Positions 55,152 to 64,000 of a DNA stretch of 64,000 nt are shown one piece after another; the stretch's first letter is position 1; the number at the start of each line of letters is the position of its first letter. The notes below the pieces were generated by a model. It had not been told where the DNA came from. It was given only the letters and a program-made list of their open reading frames with translations, and searched no databases. Source of the stretch: Labia minor (Eukaryota > Arthropoda > Insecta > Dermaptera > Spongiphoridae); assembly GCA_963082975.1 (NCBI GenBank), contig OY720345.1, positions 77,221,034-77,285,033 of the forward strand, read 5' to 3'. A program made the translations under genes and the position numbers.

Positions 55152-55678
55152 TGTAACGGGCACTAGCCTAGGTTAGTTCCAATTGATGGATGCAGTAACC
55201 TAGCCCCACGTTGGGCGCCAATTTATAACGGGGATTTTAGGTTATAAATGAAAGATCGGGGTTCTCGAGTGAAAAATCTTTATTTCTATTCAAGTAATAC
55301 AAAGGATGGACTAGTTTAGGGGGAAGGGGGCACAGGTTAGTTCCAATCGATGGATGCAGTAACCTGCGAGGGATAATCCAGGTTAGTTCCAATGGGATGG
55401 ATGCAGTAACCTGGGTGGGCAGGAGAGGCTGGTGATACCTTCTAGGTCTCCTGTCGCTCTCTCTTTGTGTGTTTCGGGCGAGCCCTTATATAGAGGTAGT
55501 TTGTGGAGGGGCGCCGGCCGGGTGGTGAGGCGAGGTGCGCGCGCAGTTTGGCGGAGCGGACCGGGCGCGCGCAGCTGGGCGGAGCTGATCGGGCGCGCGA
55601 GACAGTGGAGGGGCGAGCGAGACCACTAGCGCTCCGGAGAGCCTATTAGCGGGGCGCTTCGGAATTATTTTCGCTACA
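55152..55678 (-). repeat. 5' LTR of the GC-rich element
   Basis: Pairs with 53662-54187. Internal primer-site copy at 55203-55220 and 32-bp motifs at 55170, 55334 and 55380. TATATA near 55489 could serve as promoter on one strand. Confidence 0.9.
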
Positions 55679-55791
55679 AAGTTTAATATATATTGTAAAA
55701 AAACAATATTTAAATTTTCTATTGAAATTAATGGATGTATATCAAAATTAACAATTCTTTAGAATTTATTTATTTTATTTATTATTTAGAA

Positions 55792-56187
55792 CAGGGGTGG
55801 CCAACCCGTGGCCCGCGGGCCGCATGTGGCCCGCCTAAACAGCGAGATTCATCACACTTTTATATTCTGCGCCATCATGAAACAAATATCGCACTAGTGA
55901 AATAAATATGATTTCATTTTTTTTATTTCGTTGTTTCTTCTTTTATTTTTAGTATAATATATTTTTTACAATGTGCATTCAGTATCATTATTATTATATT
56001 ATATATGTTTATATGTAAAAATAATAGTAAACATAATAAAAACTCATTATTTTTCAATTTGGCACATCAAACAATATCTATAATTGGTCTAAATCTAATA
56101 TGGGTATGTATAATTTTATAAGCGGCCCGCGAAGTTATGATGCATTTCCAAAGTGGCCCGCAAGATCATTTGGGATGGCCACCTCTG
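55792..56187. mobile_element. hAT MITE with perfect 8-bp target duplication
   Basis: Ends CAGGGGTGGCCAACCCG and, reversed, CAGAGGTGGCCATCCC; flanked by ATTTAGAA on both sides (55784-55791, 56188-56195). 396 bp, no coding capacity, with GGCCCGC-rich subterminal motifs. Confidence 0.9.
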
Positions 56188-56477
56188 ATTTAGAATTTAT
56201 TATTAGGAATTTCTAATTTCATTATTAAATAAGAATTAGTTTTAATGAATTTTGAAAAATAAAATCAAAGTCAATTTCAAACTTTAACTAATAACAGGCA
56301 GTACTAATTCTATAAAACTATAATATATATAAACTTTGAAACAAATTTATTATTATACATTTTTATTACCCGAACTTTAAGCAGTTTTGATTTTTTGGTT
56401 AAAATATTTTTTCGATTTTATTTAATAAAAATTTTTTTTTAGCAATTTTTAAAACATTTTCATATATAATTTTAAAA

Positions 56478-57135
56478 TAAGTTGACCTGTGGCCAGGTCT
56501 GAACCGACCGACGGTTTGAAGTAAATTAATTTCCAGCTACAGAAACAATTTCAAATAATTTCAATATATCTATTAATGCAATATAAAACAGATATGGATA
56601 TAACATAAATATTTTTAATTTTATTTTATTTATAATATATAAGGAGGAGTTGGCTGTGATGTCATGAAGGGCTGGGTGACGTCAAATAATTTTAAATTAA
56701 GAAAAAACAATACCTCCCTTACTATCGTCGGTCGGTAACTAATTTTTCCCGAGGATAAAAACGAATATAAAGTTCATGATGAGGTGGAGATATGTAAAAA
56801 ATCTCCTCAAGTGAAATTTGGTGTGAAAATAACCCTTCCCTTCCTATCGTCGATCGATAATACTACCACTTCTGGTTTCCGGATATACACCAAAAGTTGA
56901 TCAATTCATCATACAGATGCATTAAGTAAATATACCAAATTTGATCAAAATCCGTTAAGGCGTTCAAGCTGTACACATCTATTCGGACACAAAGCGGACG
57001 GACGGACGGACAGACATCATGCTAAAAATACTTTTTTCTGTTAACAAAATAAATGATTCGTGGAGATATGTAAAAATCTCCACATGAGAAATTTTGTGTG
57101 AAAACAAAACCTCCCTTACCATCATCGATCGATAA
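56478..57135 (-). mobile_element. Helentron-like element family A, copy A5 (diverged)
   Basis: Complete but more diverged. One of the two TGACGTCA sites has become TGATGTCA. The terminal motif ACTATCGTCGGTCGGTAA occurs a second time internally near 56720, a small rearrangement not seen in other copies. Confidence 0.8.
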
Positions 57136-58207
57136 AAATATTGAATATTTTTCGAAAATTATAAACCTGAAAAATATATAGTTTTTGATTAAGTTAAAAA
57201 CTATTTACCGACTGATGAGGGAGGTATTGTTTTTTTATCTTTTTAAGCGTTTATAATTTAATTAAAAGTTAGGTAAGTTTAATAAATTGAATGATGATTT
57301 GATGATTATAAAATTGTTTTAGAAAAATTACGTATTATTTATTTAGTAATTCTTTTGTTAGGAATAGATGAAGAAGTTATTTTTGTATTTCCTTTACATA
57401 GCATTTCCTGGTTATCTTATAATCGAAATAATAATGTAATTAAAAAATAATTCTTTTAACTATATATTAAATTTGTGTGTAAATTGTTATCAATATCATA
57501 TTTTATTTGTTGTGTTTGTCATATTTCTAGACTCAGTTTATAATAAATGATTTTCTTATTTTATTTTATTTTTTGTTTTTTTTGTTTTTTTATTTAATTT
57601 TAGTTAATCTCATTAAGATTTCTATCTAGATAAATCAGTATTATTAAAATTGTAAAAACAAAATGTAATTTAATTTCAATGTCATTTTTTAAGATACATT
57701 TTTGACACTTGAATTATTCTTATTCCTTGACTTTGAGTATGCACGCAAGTTTCAATAGAAAAACATGATAATATACGTATTTATATATATATAATATTTA
57801 TGTTATGTTTATTACTTTTCTATTTTTTTTTTATATATATTATTATTTCATTAATATTACTACTATTTTTTTTTCTTTACCACAAAATAAATTTATAGCC
57901 ATGTTAGATAATTAGTTCATACATTAACATGAGGGGATTTGAACAAAAATGATTTTTATTTTTTTATATTTGTTTAATAATCATTAAAGCAAAGTAAATA
58001 TATAAATCAAATTAAAGAGGAAATCACATATACATTTTATACCTGTTATATAGATATTATAAATAAATTATTTAATTTGTTTATATATTAAATTGATTTA
58101 TATTTAAACATTTAATAAAAATAAGTATATAAAAGTATATTCATCACGAATGTATTTATTAAAACTTCTGTGGTTTATTTCTTAATTATTTAGGAGATTT
58201 TTATTGA
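57136..58207. other. AT-rich interval
   Basis: No feature recognised apart from T-runs and short AT microsatellites. Confidence 0.5.
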
Positions 58208-59025
58208 ATTGATTCTCAACCTGAGCGATATTGCCCCCTGGGGCGATTATTTGACTATACGCTTTTAGGGGGCGATAGTATTTTTGGAGTGCGAAATCAT
58301 TTTAACTCTAAAAAGGTAAGATTGCGATCAGATATTTCCGCTTTTTTAAATTTTTACTATCTCTCACGAAAATTTTCACTAAGGTTGAGAAAAATGTCTG
58401 TGGGTGTGTGTGTAATAATGTGTGTGTGTGTATGTAGACAAGATTACAAAAAACGGTTTGAGCTAGAATCATGGAATTTGGTATACGGGCATTATTCAAA
58501 ATTCGTAGTTTTCTATCAATTTTGAGAAATGTAGCTCATCCGGAAGAGGGTCATTACCTACCACGTTTTCATTTTTTTTCCTTTAAAGTGCCCGAAAAAA
58601 ATAAAGCTATATGTTTGATAGTTTTACACACGATTACAAATTGTACAAATCTGCTATATATAGAATTTCAGCTTGATTAAATCACTGAAAGTACCGGAAT
58701 TAATTTTTTAACACGACTGCAAATCACGCGGCAGCACGTGACGTGGTGCCATCAACAAAGAGCCAATCACGCGCTGGTTTTATAAATATTATTTATTAAT
58801 TTTAATTTAAATATAATATATGTTATTTAATCCAATTCAAATTTACGAGATAGTCGAGTGGAGACACTCCAGCTTATTTTCAATATGGTTCTAAAAAAAC
58901 AAAATATTAGGGATTATATAATGCAATTTTTATATATTAAAATTTATAGGGGGGCGAATTATGAAGCTGGACTAACGATGTGGGCGTTTGGTCCAAAAAG
59001 GTTGAGTATCACTACTTTAGAACTT
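58208..59025. mobile_element. hAT-like element containing nested family B copy
   Basis: TTGATTCTCAACCTGAGCG on the left and, reversed from the right, AGTGATACTCAACCTTTTTGG are related ends. GGGGGCGA motifs flank the interior on both sides. A family B Helentron-like element (58356-58872) lies between them. No clean target duplication. Confidence 0.5.
58356..58872 (+). mobile_element. Helentron-like element family B, copy B3 (nested)
   Basis: Retains ACTATCTC at the left with a deletion of about 90 bases behind it, the (GT)n centre and the 3' hairpin GAGTGGAGACACTC. Confidence 0.8.
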
Positions 59026-59437
59026 TAAATTAGATTAGAAGCATATAAAGAAAAATATTAAAATAATTAAAATGATTGCTAATTAATAAATAATAATGGA
59101 AAAATTACTAATTATTAATTAGAAATTTTCCAACAATAAATTATTTTAAATAAAATTATGATTTATGATGATATGAATTTATCTTTTAATAGATTTACTC
59201 AGTAATTATTCATTTATCGTCATCAACTGATTACATGTAATTACTTATCATCTGATTGGGAAATTCATTAGATATCTAAAATCTATAAAAAAAATGATTT
59301 CATCATTTAGCTGGACATCGTGTTTGAAAATTTGGTGATATATTGACCCTTATTTTTAAATTTAAATCTATTTTTTAACTTTTAAATCAATTTTCCCGAA
59401 ATTTGGATAACAATTATAAATAATAAACAAAAATTAG

Positions 59438-60030
59438 CTGGAGTGTCTCCACTCGACTATCTCGCAATTTGAATTGGATTAAATAACAAAATATATTATA
59501 TTTAAATTAAATTTAATTAATTATAAATTATAAATAATAAATATTAAACCAGCGCATGTTTGGCTTTTTGTTGATGGCACCACGTCATGTGTTGGCGCGT
59601 GAGATTTGCAGTGTTAAAAAATTAATTCTGGTAATTTCAGCGAATCAATCAAGCTGAAATTCTATATATAGCAGTTTTATACAATTATTAATCATGTGAA
59701 AAATTATCAAACCTATATCTTTATTTTTACGGTCACTTTAGAGGAAAAAAAATCAAAACGTTGTAGGTAATGACCCTCTTCCGGTTGAGCTACATTTCTC
59801 AAAAGTTGATAGAAAACTATGAATTTTGAATAATGCCCATGTACCAAATTTCATCATTCTAGCTCAAACCGTTTTGGCGTAATCTTGTCTACATACATAC
59901 ACACACACACACACAGACATTTTTCTCAACCTTAGTGAAAATGATTCAGGAACCTTCAAAACGTATAAAAACATCAAAATCTCAACATCGAAAATTTTCG
60001 TGATCGCAATACTATCTCTGGCGAGATAGT
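59438..60030 (-). mobile_element. Helentron-like element family B, copy B4
   Basis: Complete copy, very close to B1 along its whole length, with a shorter (AC)n centre. Confidence 0.85.
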
Positions 60031-60790
60031 AATAACCGTCTTAAATTAAAACAAATCATTATAATATTAATTATTGTTATTAAAATTATTTTCTTTTAAA
60101 TTAAATGAATGTTATTTGAATAGGAATACTTTTCTTTTGTGAAAAATAAAAAAAAAAAATCATCGCGATCATCATCAAATCAAATTAACTGTGTCAAACA
60201 TCCGGACCAACACACTAAATATCAAAATACAGAAATATCTCATTAATTAAAAATTATTTTAAAATATAAAAGTAGAAAAAAAATATTAAAATAAAGGTAA
60301 AAATAAGTATTAAAAAAAACAAATTAAGGATGATATTTAATGTTACTGATTAATTTATTTATATGCATGTGTGAGTGTCTCATATACTATAAACAACTAT
60401 TAATTTTCTTTAATAAATTTTTGACAAATGATGATGAAATTCATTTGATACATATTGATCAAATAAATAACTGCAATTTTAATTTCACCTTTCATATGAA
60501 TAATTAATGAATTAATTATTATTCAAATTTAGAAAATTAATCATTTTTAGAGATTTTATTATCTATGAGACAATCATATTTAATTATATAGATATAGATT
60601 TAGATATTATATTGCTATATAGATTATATATACGAGTTATTTATAATTCATAAATTTATACCTATTATGTATTTATTTTCACCATTTTCATTCTTCAAAT
60701 ATTAATTATAACGTGTGTAATTAAAATATGAAATGAGTGAATCAATGATTATTTATATACCTTTTCGTATTATTTTATTGACGATTACTC
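60031..60790. other. AT-rich interval
   Basis: No feature recognised. Confidence 0.5.
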
Positions 60791-60794
60791 AACG

Positions 60795-60960
60795 TGCTGT
60801 TGAACAGGTAACCTTGTCCCTTGTTTCACGCAGACCACCAGAGCAGAGCGTTCGTTCAGTTACAGTTCACACAGGTTATCCAATATTTTCTCAATGATCA
60901 TTCTCATTCATCTCCTTAATTGCTTCGACAATTAATTTGTTAGGGATATTGCGAATTTTA
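60795..60960 (+). promoter_or_regulatory. Candidate promoter or 5' noncoding exon
   Basis: An island of normal base composition with GAGCGTTCGTTCAGTTACAG (initiator-like TTCAGTT near 60852) and possible donors (ACAG/GTAACC, ACAG/GTTATC). It could be the transcription start of the SNMP/CD36-like gene, whose coding exon follows 2.8 kb downstream with a splice acceptor before its ATG. Not demonstrated. Confidence 0.3.
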
Positions 60961-61578
60961 TCATTGTACTAAACTCTAAAAATCCGGTACACATTACTTT
61001 TTATTTAATAACATGATCATTCTTTTTTTTATACACTTTTTATTAACTTTTATTTGACTTTTCTGTCTCTCTGTAATGTTAATAATTTGTAATTGGATTT
61101 TAATCCATTTTTATGATGAGCGAGCGATTTCGTTCAAATTTGAACCGTATATTCAAAGTCGATGACCCTTTAATAATAAAAAAAGAAATATTTTGAATTT
61201 TTCAAAAATATGGATTTTTAAAATTTGTGAATTTAAATATTTTAAATGATTGATGTTAATATAATGTTATAATTATATTTATATTCACATTTTATTTTTA
61301 TATTTTATATTTTCTATACATTTACTATACAATATTTGTTGTTCTGTGAATCCGAAAAAAACTCAGTACTGCTTAGTACGTAGAATAAGCCATTTGCATC
61401 ATCAATGTCATCTAGAAAAGGCCTAGAAAATTCGCTAAAAATCTAATATATGTTTGAGAATAACAGATTAGTAGTCGATAGTGCAATGTTTTACATATGT
61501 AAAGCAACAATAAAATATTAAAAATAAAAATATAAAAAAAACTAAAAACTTGAAAATAAATTAAAAAGAAAAAAATTT

Positions 61579-61834
61579 AATATATTAAGCTTTTTAATCA
61601 AAAATGCCCTAAAAAATAGAAAATAAAATATGAATTAAACCTTGAATATTATTCTTTACATATGCCCAATAAAAACCATGGGGCACATATAATAATATTA
61701 AATTCTTTACCTACTACTTATGTTCATATGCACCTACGCTTTTATATTGTGCATATGTAAAGGATAATATTCAAGGTTTAATTATTATTTTAATTTCTAA
61801 TTTTTATGGCATTTTTGATTAAGCGTATATATTA
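61579..61834. repeat. Long inverted repeat, arms about 90 bp
   Basis: Left arm 61579-61670 and right arm 61746-61834 are reverse complements with few mismatches (core AAACCTTGAATATTA, TTTACATATGC, and TCAAAAATGCC further out), separated by a 75-base loop. A transcript would fold into a long hairpin. Could be a foldback MITE. No target duplication could be fixed in the AT-rich flanks. Confidence 0.85.
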
Positions 61835-62001
61835 AAAAGTTAAATATAAATATATATAATAGTAAGAAATATCCCTCGGAAATTATATTAAATTTTTCTT
61901 ATAGGTATATTAAATTTTTCTTATAGGTATTAAATTCTCTCTACTCCAATTTATAATTTTACCTGAATTCCTTAGATGTGAATGAGATTTATGATATAAT
62001 A

Positions 62002-62040
62002 CAGAGGTTCTTAAACTGTGGTCCGCGGAGAGATCAAACA
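62002..62040 (+). mobile_element. hAT-type terminal sequence
   Basis: CAGAGGTTCTTAAACTGTGG followed by TCCGCGG matches the usual hAT/MITE end. The other end was not found. The small open frame at 62018-62239 starts inside it and is not credible. Confidence 0.5.
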
Positions 62041-62244
62041 CCCAAATTCAACGAAATGTGCAAGAAAACTACTGCTACCGTTTCCATCTTCATATTTAGC
62101 TGAATTTTCTTTCATCAATATTATAATTTCTAATAAAATGTGTTCTACAATATGCAAAAAAATCGTTATTCACCAATCACTTAGAAATCGCTTGAATACA
62201 ATAAATATAAAAATGGCCTCAACATTCTTTTTTGGATAATAGAA

Positions 62245-63710
62245 ATTTATAATAAAATTTAAAACTAAAAATAATTTATTTTTTTCTCTTTTTCTTCTAA
62301 TGACATTAATTAAATTTTTAATAACTTATTTAATTTAATGAAACTACTTTTCGAGGCCGATACTATATTTTAAAAAATTAGTTTGTAAAAAAAAATGGTT
62401 ATTCTATATTAATTATATAAATAATGTAACAAGGTCACTGATCCCTGATCATAGATGTGTGAAGCTATTATTTGATATGAAAAGTTTTTAGCCACCCCAA
62501 TATTTCTCCAAGATCGAAATGATTGAGATCATGTAATAATCCACTTATTATCTAATCTCTAATAATGTTTCTTTATTAAATTTTAAAAAAATAATATTTT
62601 TAAAAGTACTAAGATAGTTTAATCTTGATTAATATCCTTTGTTCATTTGTCAATATTTTTTTCAGTTAATTTTGATGATAAAAGAGAAGGGAATGAAATT
62701 AACTTATTAGATTACATCAACAAAAATTACAAATTTATGAACAAAGTAAAATATGTTTTCCAATTAATTATATAAATAAAATTTAAAATTGTTTATGTGT
62801 ATTATATGATCGCTTGCTTTATCATGTCAGGCTATGGAAAATTGATTTTATTTTATTAAATATTCATATTAAACAAAAAATAACACACTTAAAAGGAGAA
62901 TTCACATATTTATTAATTAAAAAAAATTCGTGTAAAACAAACATAGACTTCGTCATATTATATATATATATATATATATATTTATTAATTGATTATTTTG
63001 TTTTAATATAACCACTATCAAAATCAAATTTTTATATATATATCTACATATATTTAAAATAAAAAGGAAAAATTAAAATAAATAAATAATTATAGTCAAA
63101 ATCAATTTAAAACAAGCATAATTTTGTTTTCGTAATTATATATAATTTATAATTTTCTAATATACATTTCCATACCAAAAAATGCATATACTCGAAAATT
63201 TATGTTGGATTCCCAGTCTCAGCAAGTGACATAAAAATATTATAATCACATTTGAGACAAGATTTTATAATTAATAAAAATATTGTAATGTTGATCATCA
63301 TATGGTCGATTGCTTTTTCTCTCTCTCTCTCCCAACTTTTTACTAATGACGTTCAGGGGTTGAGCCAAGGAGGAGGTCAAATGGCTCGATTGGAGGCCTT
63401 TAGCACCACATTTCACAATCTACCCTGAACCACTGACACGTTCATTTCGAAACCAAAGTCTCTCTCTCTCTCTCGACTCTTATCATCCCCCCCTTCTCTA
63501 GGCCAGTCATTAAGTTATATAGTCAACAATGCCTGTACTCTTGAGTTTTTTAAATGTAATCATTATTTCAAAAATAAATTTTTTAATTGAAAGAATATAA
63601 TTATAATATTTTGTATTGTTTTATAGATATTTACGTTTTTTCACCATCAACTCTTATCTTATCTTTCCATTTTCTGCCATTAACTACTAATTTTCTTTTT
63701 TCTTTTTCAG
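62245..63710. other. Upstream region of the SNMP/CD36-like exon
   Basis: AT-rich with (TA)n near 62960. Two CT microsatellites (about 63320-63332 and 63462-63474) flank a more GC-rich stretch, 63345-63455. On the other strand these are GAGA repeats, which may mark regulatory DNA. No coding frame. Confidence 0.4.
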
Positions 63711-63836
63711 TCAAAAATGCATAAGAAACAGATTATTTCTATTTCCTTCATTATCATAGGAATATTTATCATTTGTTTGGGTTGTATACTTGGATGGTGC
63801 ATATTTCCAAAAATCGTTAAAAAATTAATTAAAGAA
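63711..63836 (+). CDS. SNMP/CD36-family membrane protein, first coding exon
   Basis: Exon bounded by TCTTTTTCAG and a GTAAGT donor at 63837; the ATG at 63717 is six bases in, so a noncoding exon must lie upstream. Forty codons, phase 0: a basic MHKKQ start, one transmembrane helix (IISISFIIIGIFIICLGCIL), then GWCIFPKIVKKLIKE. The helix followed by GW-IFPK(I/L)xKxxI is typical of the N terminus of sensory neuron membrane proteins and CD36/SCARB scavenger receptors, two-pass proteins that bind lipids or pheromones with a large extracellular loop. The remaining exons lie beyond the window. Confidence 0.75.
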
Positions 63837-64000
63837 GTAAGTAAAACCCATTTATTATGTATTAAATTAGAAAAATTATTTAACTATTATATTAGTCCAT
63901 TTATCTATTACTATTGATATTTATTTATGTGTTTATATTATATTCATAAAAAATTAATATGAAATATTTCTTTGAAATAAAATCTAAATTAACATTTGAA

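Larger units (their letters stand above)
53662..55678 (-). mobile_element. Complete non-autonomous, GC-rich LTR retrotransposon
   Basis: Direct LTRs 53662-54187 and 55152-55678 (526/527 bp, nearly identical) with AAGT target duplications (53658-53661, 55679-55682). On the minus strand the 5' LTR is the right one. Primer site 55149-55132 (TGGCGCCCAACTAGAGGC) and polypurine tract TGAGGGGGAGAT next to the left LTR (54198-54188). Only 964 internal bases: a gypsy RNase H scrap fused to a pol C-terminal scrap, plus minisatellites. Strikingly GC-rich compared with its flanks. Confidence 0.9.

Noticed and set aside
54478-55176. 232-codon GC-rich open frame and overlapping frames
   Set aside because: Open only because GC-rich minisatellites lack stops; the 26-bp repeat changes frame at each unit, and real pol scraps are on the other strand.
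62018-62239. 73-codon frame
   Set aside because: Begins inside a hAT terminal sequence; no conservation signal or splice context.

Overview
This is AT-rich nuclear DNA from an arthropod, most likely an insect. The evidence is spliceosomal introns with GT-AG ends, an insect-type CD36/SNMP first exon, a GLUT1-like exon, and a transposon load typical of insects (Tc1/mariner, pogo/Tigger, hAT, Helentron-like elements, Ty3/gypsy, BEL/Pao, jockey-like LINEs, tRNA-derived SINEs). A hymenopteran such as a parasitoid wasp would fit the composition and the F-box/LRR gene, but I cannot prove the order.

Layout. 1-6525 (minus) holds most of an eIF4G gene whose 3' end lies beyond the left edge. 6.7-16.6 kb is transposon-dominated: a Tc1/mariner derivative, a SINE, Ty3/gypsy pol, an RS/His-rich ORF, a gag-only Ty3/gypsy-like element, a BEL/Pao fragment and a Helentron-like element. 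17.2-19.8 kb is a satellite array with a 1104-bp higher-order period. 21.67-25.28 kb (plus) is an F-box/leucine-rich-repeat gene whose second exon is split by an internally deleted jockey-like LINE with a target-site duplication. 26.4-28.64 kb has two gag-like open frames, one with six in-frame 105-bp repeats and no early ATG. 29.23-36.57 kb (minus) is a second eIF4G copy; 30641-36640 repeats 1-6000 with only three differences noticed. 36.64-40.16 kb is a 5'-truncated Ty3/gypsy element. 41.4-45.1 kb is nested transposons, including a Tc1 derivative split by a Helentron-like element, a solo LTR and a Tigger. One GLUT-family exon lies at 45.26-45.47 kb. 45.6-60 kb is almost wholly dispersed repeats, including a complete GC-rich non-autonomous LTR element at 53.66-55.68 kb. 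60-63.7 kb is AT-rich and includes a long inverted repeat. The first coding exon of an SNMP/CD36-like protein is at 63.7 kb (plus).

Host genes. eIF4G is the scaffold of cap-dependent translation initiation. The eIF4E-binding motif, MIF4G domain and MA3 domain are all readable, and splice phases close across 16 exons of the second copy. No C-terminal W2 domain follows MA3. The F-box/LRR protein is a presumed ubiquitin-ligase adaptor. The GLUT-like and SNMP/CD36-like exons are pieces of genes extending outside what can be assembled here. These genes are not an operon or pathway; they are islands in repeats.

The most notable structures are the near-identical eIF4G duplication (real or assembly-made), the LTR element whose LTRs carry an internal tRNA-Lys-type primer site, two DINE-1-like element families (one spreading paired TGACGTCA sites), and the repeat-expanded gag-like frame.
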